5,315 nucleotides of DNA from Oscillospiraceae bacterium (GTDB lineage: Bacteria > Bacillota > Clostridia > Oscillospirales > Ruminococcaceae): the NCBI GenBank assembly GCA_017394475.1, contig JAFPYQ010000062.1:1-5315 (forward strand). Direction: 5' to 3'. The translations under genes were made by a program, and so were the position numbers. Numbering within the stretch: the first letter of the stretch is position 1; each line of letters starts with the position of its first letter. Positions 1-4,848 of this stretch are shown here, in pieces. Under the pieces are notes generated by a model. That model searched no databases. It saw only the letters and a list, made by a program, of their open reading frames with translations, and was not told the DNA's origin.

Positions 1-498
1 GATGCTTCCGGAAGAAGACATACTTCTTTCGCCGCACTTGAAGTAATGCCGGAAATAGACGATTCTATCGAAGTTGATATACGTCCTGAAGATATCGAAA
101 TGGAAGTATACCGTTCCAGCGGAGCAGGCGGTCAGAAGGTAAACAAGACCAGTTCTGCGGTACGTCTTATCCATAAGCCCACAGGCATAGTGGTATCCTG
201 CCAGACACAGCGCAGCCAGTACCAGAACAAGGACTATGCCATGAAGATGCTCGTTTCAAAGCTGGCTGAGATCAAGGAACGTGAGCATATCGAGAAGATC
301 GAGGATATCAAGGGCGTCAAGAAGGAGATCGCATGGGGTGCCCAGATACGTTCCTATGTATTCATGCCCTATACTCTTGCAAAGGACCATCGCACCAATT
401 TCGAGAACGGCAATATAAATGCTGTTATGGACGGCGATATAGACGGCTTTATCAATGCCTATCTCACCGCCCTCTCTCATGGTGAGCTGAACGGTTGA
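1..498 (+). CDS. prfB: Peptide chain release factor 2, C-terminal part (5' end outside window)
   Basis: RF2 recognises UAA and UGA stop codons in the ribosomal A site and triggers hydrolysis of peptidyl-tRNA. The frame is open from base 1 and gives 165 residues beginning [10 protein letters not shown], which in RF2 proteins directly follows the stop-codon-reading SPF tripeptide, so that tripeptide should lie just off the left edge. The catalytic GGQ is at 127-135 inside [12 protein letters not shown]. The WGAQIRSYV stretch (from about base 334) and the ending are RF2-like rather than RF1-like. The gene stops with TGA at 496-498. Roughly the first 200 residues are missing, including the place where many prfB genes carry a programmed +1 frameshift, so that cannot be judged here. 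The ATG at 46-48 is internal methionine, not the start. A terminator follows within 10 bases. Confidence 0.97.
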   Translation, partial: DASGRRHTSFAALEVMPEIDDSIEVDIRPEDIEMEVYRSSGAGGQKVNKTSSAVRLIHKPTGIVVSCQTQRSQYQNKDYAMKMLVSKLAEIKEREHIEKIEDIKGVKKEIAWGAQIRSYVFMPYTLAKDHRTNFENGNINAVMDGDIDGFINAYLTALSHGELNG

Positions 499-504
499 TG
501 TGTG

Positions 505-545
505 CCCGCGTGTCATTCTATCGGGGTGACATGCGGGTTTTATAT
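505..545 (+). terminator. Intrinsic terminator after prfB
   Basis: An 11-base-pair stem pairs 505-515 (CCCGCGTGTCA) with 527-537 (TGACATGCGGG), with one G-U wobble, around an 11-base loop. It is followed at once by TTTTATATAT. It lies 6 bases after the prfB stop and should separate prfB from the lipoprotein gene, although that gene has no clear promoter of its own and may depend partly on readthrough. Confidence 0.85.
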
Positions 546-576
546 ATCATTGGAAAGGATGGACTTGAAAGATAAG

Positions 577-1656
577 ATGAACAAAAAAACGATAACAGGC
601 ATCACCGCAGCGCTTATCATGCTCTTGTCGGGCTGTTCGGGAAATGTTCCGGATACGGTACAGACATCACAGACCTCTGCAGAGACCACGGGAATCACCG
701 AAAATACTGCCGAACAAGCGACCGGGACAACTGCCGATGAGCGCCCGGTGGATAAGTCCGATGCGATAGATATAAAATTCCGCTTTGCAGATGAACAGGA
801 GGGCGAACAGCGCCTTCTGGCACAGAAAGGATACCTTGAAGGCCTGACCCGAAACGATCTTGACTATCGTGTGGGCAGAAAGGGAGCGGATCTCGACGAG
901 TTCAGGCAGCTCTTAAAGGAAAATGTTCTTTCCTTTACCGATGAGGAAAAGGAACTGCTCACCATGTATGTGGAAAAGATGGAAGATCGCATGAATGAAA
1001 TGGGATTTCCCTATAAAGTGCCGGAGGAGATAGTATTCGTCAAGACCACTATGGCCGAAGAGGGCGATGCAGCAGCCTATACTCACGGGACGGAGATATA
1101 TCTGGGACAGGATCCCATGAATTACTGCACCGAGGTGGGAACGTATGATCAGGACTTCGCCGAGCTGGTGGCTCATGAGTTTTTCCACTGCATGACAAGG
1201 GGGAATGAGGATTTCCGCCGTGATATGTATTCTGTAATAGGTACCACCATAGACAGCAGCATAGAGATTGATCCTGCCATGCGTGCGAACATCCTCTCCA
1301 ATCCCGATGTGGAAAGATATGATAATTACGCTGTTTTTGACATTGACGGCACTCCCACCGAATGTATGATAGTCACCTATGTAGAGGATTACGAGGAAGG
1401 CTATGAGTCCTTCTTTGACCATATCAGACCCGCTTTGCTCCCCGTGAGAACGCAGGACAGGTTCTATTTTGCCGATGATGTCCCCGACTTCTTTAACGTA
1501 GTGGGCAGGAATACGGGCTATGTCATCGCCGCAGAGGAATGTATGGCGGATAACTTCGCCTATGCCATGGTATACGGCAGCAGAGACCGTGACGGGAATG
1601 AATATCCCTCGCAGGATATTATCGACAGCATACTTGAAAAATGCTCGGGTAAGTGA
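577..1656 (+). CDS. Lipoprotein with HEFFH zinc-metallopeptidase motif, specific family unknown
   Basis: I do not recognise a named family. From the ATG at 577 the product is 359 residues. It opens with a lipoprotein signal: MNKK, a hydrophobic stretch, then the lipobox LSGC with the acylated cysteine at residue 20. A Thr/Ser/Glu-rich linker of about 40 residues follows, so the domain should sit outside the membrane on a lipid anchor. A zinc-binding HExxH motif is present as HEFFH at residues 200-204. A second acidic motif, EECMADNF, at 320-327 could supply the third zinc ligand in the way the downstream Glu does in gluzincins; that role is inferred. The start is uncertain. ATG 559 has GGAAAGG directly against it with no spacer, ATG 577 has only a weak GAAAG five bases upstream, and TTG 565 has the best-spaced site (GGAAAGG at 552-558). 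All three keep the lipobox. No terminator is evident after the TGA. Confidence 0.8.
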   Translation: MNKKTITGITAALIMLLSGCSGNVPDTVQTSQTSAETTGITENTAEQATGTTADERPVDKSDAIDIKFRFADEQEGEQRLLAQKGYLEGLTRNDLDYRVGRKGADLDEFRQLLKENVLSFTDEEKELLTMYVEKMEDRMNEMGFPYKVPEEIVFVKTTMAEEGDAAAYTHGTEIYLGQDPMNYCTEVGTYDQDFAELVAHEFFHCMTRGNEDFRRDMYSVIGTTIDSSIEIDPAMRANILSNPDVERYDNYAVFDIDGTPTECMIVTYVEDYEEGYESFFDHIRPALLPVRTQDRFYFADDVPDFFNVVGRNTGYVIAAEECMADNFAYAMVYGSRDRDGNEYPSQDIIDSILEKCSGK

Positions 1657-1718
1657 GCCGTTGAGCGGTAAGTCAAATATCCGCCGAGAAGCTCCCGTTA
1701 ATTGTGCAAAATTCATAA

Positions 1719-1747
1719 TTGACAACGATTTTTATTTATGATATAAT
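1719..1747 (+). promoter_or_regulatory. Consensus sigma-A-type promoter for rplU-prp-rpmA
   Basis: TTGACA at 1719-1724 and TATAAT at 1742-1747 are separated by exactly 17 bases, so both hexamers and the spacer match the housekeeping consensus perfectly. Transcription would start near 1754, leaving a leader of about 77 bases before rplU. Such strength fits a ribosomal-protein operon. Confidence 0.93.
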
Positions 1748-1751
1748 AGAA

Positions 1752-1830
1752 GAGCCGCGTGGAAAAGGCTGAATATCCGTTTGGGTAGCCTTAACAGCGA
1801 GACTTTATAGAAAAGGCAGGTGCCTAAGAA
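1752..1830 (+). ncRNA. Probable L21 leader (cis-acting 5' UTR of the rplU operon)
   Basis: The transcribed leader lies where Firmicutes carry the L21 leader RNA, a cis-element thought to mediate autogenous control by L21. Visible structure: AAGGCT 1765-1770 pairs with AGCCTT 1787-1792, with an inner ATCC/GGGT helix (1775-1778 with 1783-1786). AGGC 1814-1817 pairs with GCCT 1822-1825 around an AGGT loop that overlaps the rplU Shine-Dalgarno AGGTG at 1818-1822, 8 bases from the ATG. The first helix competes with AGCC 1753-1756 pairing to GGCT 1767-1770. The octamer GAAAAGGC occurs twice (1762-1769, 1810-1817), so both copies could compete for the same partner. Assignment rests on position and helices; no covariance-model search was run. 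Confidence 0.6.
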
Positions 1831-2142
1831 ATGTACGCAGTAATTGAAACAGGCGGAAAGCAGTATCAGGTCAAAGAGGGCGATGAGATCTTCATCGAGA
1901 AACTCGATGTCAATGCTGATGATACCGTTACCTTCGACAAGGTAGTAGCAGTAGGCGGTGATTCACTCACAGTCGGCGCTCCCTATGTTGACGGCGCAGC
2001 AGTTGAGGCTAAGGTCATCAAGAATGGCAAGGCTAAGAAGATAACTGTTTTCACCTACAAGCCCAAGAAGGGTTCTTCACACCGCAAGCAGGGTCACAGA
2101 CAGCCCTACACCAAGGTACGCATTGACGCTATCAAGGCATAA
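1831..2142 (+). CDS. rplU: Large-subunit ribosomal protein L21 (bL21)
   Basis: bL21 binds 23S rRNA in the 50S subunit. The 103-residue product is normal family length. It starts [14 protein letters not shown], the conserved L21 beginning, and ends with the L21 signature region (VFTYKPKKG, then [13 protein letters not shown] at about residues 84-96). The ATG at 1831 is 8 bases after AGGTG. It is the first gene of a three-gene operon, and its TAA (2140-2142) shares its last base with the ATG of prp (TAATG), which suggests termination-reinitiation coupling. Expression is probably controlled through the leader RNA just upstream. Confidence 0.98.
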   Translation: MYAVIETGGKQYQVKEGDEIFIEKLDVNADDTVTFDKVVAVGGDSLTVGAPYVDGAAVEAKVIKNGKAKKITVFTYKPKKGSSHRKQGHRQPYTKVRIDAIKA

Positions 2143-2510
2143 TGATATATGCTGAATTCTATTTCAAGGATGACGATACGCCCGTAGGCTTCAAGGTCTC
2201 AGGCCATGCAGGCTGGGCGGAGAGCGGCAGTGACATAGTCTGTGCTGCTGTTTCATCGGCAGTGGAGCTTACCTGCAACACGGTAACGGACTTTTTCGGC
2301 TTTGACTGCTATGTGGGTGTAAACAGTGAGTATAATTCGATAGAGCTGTATCTTCCCGAATATACTCCAAAGATACCCGACTATGCTGTGAAACTCGTCT
2401 GTTCGCTGAAGTCACACCTTGAACATATTTCCGAGGATTATCCCGGTACTGTAGAAGTGAGCGTGGCACCGCGGAAAGGTAAACCTGAAAAGAGGAGGTT
2501 TAAAAAATGA
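2142..2510 (+). CDS. prp: Ribosomal-processing cysteine protease Prp (YsxB family)
   Basis: Prp removes the short N-terminal extension of precursor L27 in Firmicutes and some other bacteria that make extended L27, a step needed for functional 50S subunits. The 122-residue product has the family catalytic pair in context: H22 in SGHAGWAE and C34 in [11 protein letters not shown], the same residue numbers as the characterised staphylococcal enzyme as I recall it. It lies between rplU and rpmA, the standard place, and its predicted substrate is the next gene. The ATG overlaps the rplU stop; only a weak AAGG (2134-2137) precedes it, so coupling likely drives translation. It is slightly longer than typical members (about 105-115), owing to a basic tail rich in Lys and Arg (last residues KRRFKK). 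The codons for R118-R119 are the AGGAGG that serves rpmA. The TGA overlaps the rpmA start by ATGA. Confidence 0.95.
   Translation: MIYAEFYFKDDDTPVGFKVSGHAGWAESGSDIVCAAVSSAVELTCNTVTDFFGFDCYVGVNSEYNSIELYLPEYTPKIPDYAVKLVCSLKSHLEHISEDYPGTVEVSVAPRKGKPEKRRFKK
2491..2498 (+). promoter_or_regulatory. Strong Shine-Dalgarno for rpmA, inside prp coding sequence
   Basis: AGAGGAGG ends 8 bases before the rpmA ATG and holds a full AGGAGG core (2493-2498). It is read in frame by prp as the two arginine codons of its basic C-terminus. It fixes the rpmA start at 2507 and would allow L27 to be made in excess of the protease. Confidence 0.9.
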
Positions 2511-2788
2511 TTCGTATTTCAATGCAGTTTTTTGCACATAAGAAAGGTATGGGTTCTACCAAGAACGGCCGTGATTCCGAGTCCAAGAGACTTGGCGCAA
2601 AGCGTGCTGACGGTCAGTTCGTTAAGGCAGGAAACATTCTTGTCCGCCAGAGAGGAACTCACATCCATCCCGGCGCAGGCGTAGGCATCGGTTCGGATGA
2701 TACCATCTTCGCTACTATCGACGGTGTTGTTAAGTTCGAAAGACTTGGCAGAGACCGCAAGAAGGTAAGCGTATACGCTGCTCAGTAA
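2507..2788 (+). CDS. rpmA: Large-subunit ribosomal protein L27 precursor (bL27)
   Basis: bL27 reaches into the peptidyl-transferase centre through its N-terminal tail. The 93-residue product has the L27 body ([14 protein letters not shown] at about 17-30, then [15 protein letters not shown] in the middle). It begins with a nine-residue extension MIRISMQFF followed by AHKKG. This is the Firmicutes type of precursor, in which Prp cuts after the Phe-Phe pair, so mature L27 should start at A10. The motif reads MQFF where the best-known substrates read LQFF. The start is supported by AGGAGG 8 bases upstream and by the conserved extension. It is the last gene of the operon: the stop at 2786-2788 is followed by a terminator, and obg, often next in this cluster, is not here. 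Confidence 0.98.
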   Translation: MIRISMQFFAHKKGMGSTKNGRDSESKRLGAKRADGQFVKAGNILVRQRGTHIHPGAGVGIGSDDTIFATIDGVVKFERLGRDRKKVSVYAAQ

Positions 2789-2794
2789 AAAATG

Positions 2795-2828
2795 ATCTCC
2801 GCATCTGAATCTGATGCGGAGATTTTTT
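2795..2828 (+). terminator. Intrinsic terminator of the rplU-prp-rpmA operon
   Basis: A perfect 11-base-pair stem (ATCTCCGCATC 2795-2805 with GATGCGGAGAT 2813-2823) has a 7-base loop and runs directly into a T tract through 2828. It begins 7 bases after the rpmA stop. Confidence 0.95.
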
Positions 2829-2844
2829 GTATCCTTAAAATAGC

Positions 2845-2876
2845 CAGAAGAAAAGCTCCCGTTTTCGCGGGAGCTT
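2845..2876 (-). terminator. Intrinsic terminator of the minus-strand surface-protein gene
   Basis: A perfect 9-base-pair stem pairs 2853-2861 with 2868-2876 around a 6-base loop. Read on the minus strand, the stem ends in a TTTTCTTCT tract. It sits 8 bases after the TAA of the minus-strand gene. On the plus strand a looser T run (2881-2885) follows, so it may also act as a backup for the rpmA operon. Confidence 0.85.
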
Positions 2877-2883
2877 GATATTT

Positions 2884-3621
2884 TTATCTGAAGCGGAACA
2901 GCTTCTTGTATACCAGAAATCCGATAACACCGATGATACCGAGTGCCAGGATGATGAAAAGTATGGTGGAAAGAACGGTAAGTGCGGTGTTGGGCTTTTC
3001 AGCCAGGGATGTATCAAGGTCGCCGATGTTTGGTATCTGCTTGCCGTAGTTGTCTATGATAACGATATCATCCACATAGCAGACATCGCCGTCATAAGCG
3101 GTGGTGATAGGCAGCGATATGCCCACCTTGCTGTTTGCCACTCCTGCGGGAACTGTAAGTGATGCCTTTACATAATTTTCGGGATTGGAGGTGGTGATAT
3201 TCGATGTCACCCACTGCTCGCCGTCTGTAAAGAGAACAAGATTGTCTGTGAGCTTGTTTACCTTCTTGTTGACGCTTACATTTACCGTTATGGTGTAGCC
3301 TGCGAAGGTCTCAAGACCCAGGTCTGCGGAGTCGATGTAAAATCCGCCGTACTGGTTGGAAACGGGGGTCGAGAATTATTCGCCCATAGCAAGGCAGCGG
3401 CCCTCTTTTGCGCCTGTATCGGATAATTTTAGCGACAGCTTGGTATCCTGCGCATTTCCGAACGGGTGAAGATATACAAGGCCTGCGTCGGTATCGAATG
3501 CAAATGTGGCAGCCTGTGATTTCTGAGCGGCTGTTGTAACGGGAGTATCCTCTGCCATTGCGGTAGAGCCCATGGTAAGAGCAGAGGCGGCCGCAAGGAA
3601 AAGAGATAAGAGCTTTTTCAT
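2884..3621 (-). pseudogene. Secreted, tail-anchored surface protein with carbohydrate-binding-like domain, interrupted by one in-frame TAA
   Basis: One minus-strand frame runs 245 codons from ATG (3619-3621) to TAA (2884-2886), broken only by TAA at 3376-3378 (codon 82). The first part has a type I signal peptide (MKKLL, hydrophobic core, cleavage probably after AMA at residue 23), then FAFDTDAG. After the stop the frame continues with FSTPVSNQYGGFYID, a Val/Thr/Asn-rich beta-strand section and VDDIVIID. Together these resemble a jelly-roll carbohydrate-binding module of the CBM4/CBM9/CBM22 kind; this is a resemblance in pattern, not a family match. The C-terminus has KPNTA (209-213), a hydrophobic segment of about 25 residues, and the basic tail KKLFRFR, like a sortase-type or plain membrane anchor. 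GGAGGG (3628-3633) lies 6 bases before the ATG. Promoter, start, signal and terminator are intact, so the break is recent, a sequencing error, or recoded. Without readthrough the product is 81 residues with no anchor. Confidence 0.75.
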
Positions 3622-3691
3622 TCTGTTCCCTCCGAGATATTACAGATACTTTTTCTTTTTAAGTGCAGTAAACTATATCCCACACATTACT

Positions 3692-3720
3692 ATTTTACCT
3701 TATTTTATAAATTTTGTCAA
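3692..3720 (-). promoter_or_regulatory. Promoter of the minus-strand surface-protein gene
   Basis: On the minus strand TTGACA (plus-strand TGTCAA at 3715-3720) and TAAAAT (plus-strand ATTTTA at 3692-3697) are 17 bases apart. Only one base differs from the sigma-A consensus. Transcription should start near 3685, leaving about 63 bases of leader before the ATG at 3621. Confidence 0.75.
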
Positions 3721-3897
3721 TATGATTTTTAATAAATTTATCAATAAAAAATGGGTAATGTCAACAAAATATCCAAAATCGGTCATGATATCCAGGCTCC
3801 CTCACCTCTATCCCGATAACCGACGGGAGCGCTCTGCAAGTTGTGATAGATGACAAAATATCCTGCTATCTTTTATATAATTTATCAAAAATGCGGG

Positions 3898-3926
3898 TTG
3901 AATATTATACCGAAATGGTGTATAAT
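3898..3926 (+). promoter_or_regulatory. Promoter of the sufCB operon
   Basis: TTGAAT at 3898-3903 and a perfect TATAAT at 3921-3926 are separated by 17 bases. An inverted repeat ATTATAC (3904-3910) / GTATAAT (3920-3926) fills the spacer and covers the -10, which could be a repressor operator. Transcription would start near 3933, about 174 bases before the sufC ATG. Confidence 0.75.
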
Positions 3927-3956
3927 TGATATGCTATGAATTTAAGGTGTGTATAT

Positions 3957-3986
3957 ATGTATGAATATATGTTCACATATAAATAA
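3957..3986 (+). CDS. Possible nine-residue leader peptide upstream of sufC
   Basis: ATG at 3957 opens a nine-codon frame, MYEYMFTYK, ending at TAA 3984-3986. AAGGTG (3944-3949) lies 7 bases upstream, a fair ribosome binding site. Four of nine residues are aromatic (three Tyr as TAT, one Phe). It lies 24 bases after the predicted transcript start and is followed by a small hairpin with a T-rich tail, an arrangement like leader-peptide attenuation. The sequence is AT-rich, so chance is a real alternative, and no link between aromatic amino acids and suf genes is known to me. Confidence 0.25.
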   Translation: MYEYMFTYK

Positions 3987-4013
3987 ATAGCGGTATATAA
4001 AGTTTTTTTGTAT

Positions 4014-4035
4014 CAGGTGTAGACCTGTTTTGTTT
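4014..4035 (+). terminator. Weak hairpin with T-rich tail in the sufC leader, possible attenuator
   Basis: CAGGT (4014-4018) pairs with ACCTG (4023-4027) around GTAG, followed by TTTTGTTT. The five-base-pair stem is short for a stand-alone terminator. The ACCT strand could instead pair with AGGT at 3945-3948, inside the ribosome binding site of the possible leader peptide, so a switch is conceivable. Confidence 0.3.
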
Positions 4036-4039
4036 ATCA

Positions 4040-4086
4040 TCATCACTCTTGCGGCTGCTGTCCTTTCGGGGAGCGTGCCGTGATGA
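4040..4086 (+). promoter_or_regulatory. Extended stem-loop in the sufC 5' leader
   Basis: TCATCA (4040-4045) pairs with TGATGA (4081-4086). After a 5' bulge, CGGC (4052-4055) pairs with GCCG (4077-4080), GCT (4057-4059) with AGC (4072-4074), and TCC (4061-4063) with GGG (4068-4070) around TTTC. This gives about 16 pairs with small bulges, ending 10 bases before the sufC AGGAGG. It matches no riboswitch I can name. It may be a cis-regulator or an mRNA stability element. Confidence 0.4.
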
Positions 4087-4106
4087 GCAGGCTTACAGGA
4101 GGATTT

Positions 4107-4841
4107 ATGTCACTTCTTGAAATAAAGGGTCTGAAAGTCAGTGTAGAGGACAAAGAGATCCTGAAAGGTATCGATCTTGAGATCGGCAGCGGCGAGACTC
4201 ATGTTATCATGGGTCCTAACGGCGCAGGTAAATCAACTCTCGGATTTTCCATCATGGGAAGCCCGGAATATGAGAAGACAGGCGGGACAATAATCTTTGA
4301 CGGTGAGGACATAACGGATATGTCCATCGACAAGATCGCAAGAAAGGGCGTGTTCCTTTCGTTCCAGAACCCTGTGGAGATCCCCGGTATAACCCTCAAG
4401 AGCTTCCTCAGGAATGCCCTTGAACAGATAACAGGTGAGCGCATGAGGATGCGTGATTTCAACAAAAGGCTCGATGAGTGCCTGAAGGCTCTCGATATGT
4501 CTCCGGAATATGCCACCCGCGACCTCAATGTAGGTTTTTCCGGCGGTGAGAAGAAAAAGGCAGAGATACTGCAGATGCTCATGCTCCGCCCGAAATTCGC
4601 CATCCTCGACGAAACGGATTCAGGCCTTGACGTTGATGCGGTCCGCACTGTTTCCATGGGTATAGAGGCTTACAAGAAGGAAGTAGGCGGTGCGCTCATG
4701 ATAATCACCCACAGCACCAAGATACTTGAAGCACTTGATGTTGACCGTTCTCACGTCATAGTAAACGGCAAGGTGGTAAAAGAGGGCGGCAGAGAGCTTA
4801 TAGACAATATCAACGAGAACGGTTTCGAGCAGTTTGTGTGA
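4107..4841 (+). CDS. sufC: Fe-S cluster assembly ATPase SufC
   Basis: SufC is the soluble ABC-type ATPase of the SUF system. It binds SufB (and SufD where present) in the cytoplasm and drives the conformational change needed for iron-sulfur cluster assembly. The 244-residue product has the motifs in order: Walker A GPNGAGKST (36-44, K42), Q-loop Q87 in LSFQNP, signature FSGGEKKKAE (144-153), Walker B ending LDE with catalytic E169, D-loop SGLD (172-175), and switch histidine H202. Length and the FSGGEKKK signature are typical of SufC rather than a transporter ATPase. The start at 4107 is chosen because AGGAGG (4097-4102) precedes it by 4 bases; in-frame GTG 4080 and ATG 4083 lie upstream of that site and inside a hairpin. 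It is the first gene of the operon, with sufB beginning 7 bases after its stop. Confidence 0.98.
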   Translation: MSLLEIKGLKVSVEDKEILKGIDLEIGSGETHVIMGPNGAGKSTLGFSIMGSPEYEKTGGTIIFDGEDITDMSIDKIARKGVFLSFQNPVEIPGITLKSFLRNALEQITGERMRMRDFNKRLDECLKALDMSPEYATRDLNVGFSGGEKKKAEILQMLMLRPKFAILDETDSGLDVDAVRTVSMGIEAYKKEVGGALMIITHSTKILEALDVDRSHVIVNGKVVKEGGRELIDNINENGFEQFV

Positions 4842-4848
4842 GGTACCT

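Larger units (their letters stand above)
3622..4106. other. AT-rich divergent intergenic region with two promoters and a structured leader
   Basis: This 485-base stretch between the divergent surface-protein and suf genes holds no convincing full-size gene. From left to right it carries the minus-strand ribosome binding site and promoter (to 3720) and an AT-only section. Next comes a GC-richer island at about 3780-3840 with alternative hairpins (GCTCCC 3796-3801 with GGGAGC 3825-3830; TCCCG 3811-3815 with CGGGA 3824-3828), flanked by an 11-base direct repeat ACAAAATATCC (3764-3774, 3853-3863). The suf promoter (3898-3926) follows, and then a leader of about 170 bases with a possible short peptide and two hairpins. 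The function of the island is unknown. Confidence 0.7.

Noticed and set aside
502..576. GTG 502 as start of the lipoprotein gene
   Set aside because: It would place the start inside the prfB terminator and put 25 non-signal-like residues ahead of the signal peptide.
913..1725. Long open frame on the minus strand antisense to the lipoprotein gene (270 codons)
   Set aside because: The plus strand carries a lipobox and HEFFH motif in this interval. The antisense product has no recognisable motif, and its start region falls over the rplU promoter.
2875..3162. Plus-strand open frame overlapping the surface-protein gene
   Set aside because: It is the reverse of a frame with beta-strand pattern, membrane tail, promoter and terminator. 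The plus frame has no ribosome binding site or recognisable content.
3572..3853. Plus-strand open frame of 93 codons spanning the divergent promoter region
   Set aside because: It starts within the signal-peptide coding region of the opposite gene and reads through AT-rich promoter DNA. There is no ribosome binding site and no motif.
3850..3881. Second plus-strand promoter (ATGACA and TATAAT)
   Set aside because: The spacer is 20 bases, too long for a good promoter, and a far better one lies at 3898-3926.
4080..4106. GTG 4080 or ATG 4083 as the sufC start
   Set aside because: The AGGAGG at 4097-4102 lies downstream of both and is placed for ATG 4107, where homology to SufC begins.
3933..4106. 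T-box or other named riboswitch in the sufC leader
   Set aside because: No T-box core (GGGTGG with ACCGCG) and no motif of a riboswitch I know could be found. Only unnamed hairpins are supported.
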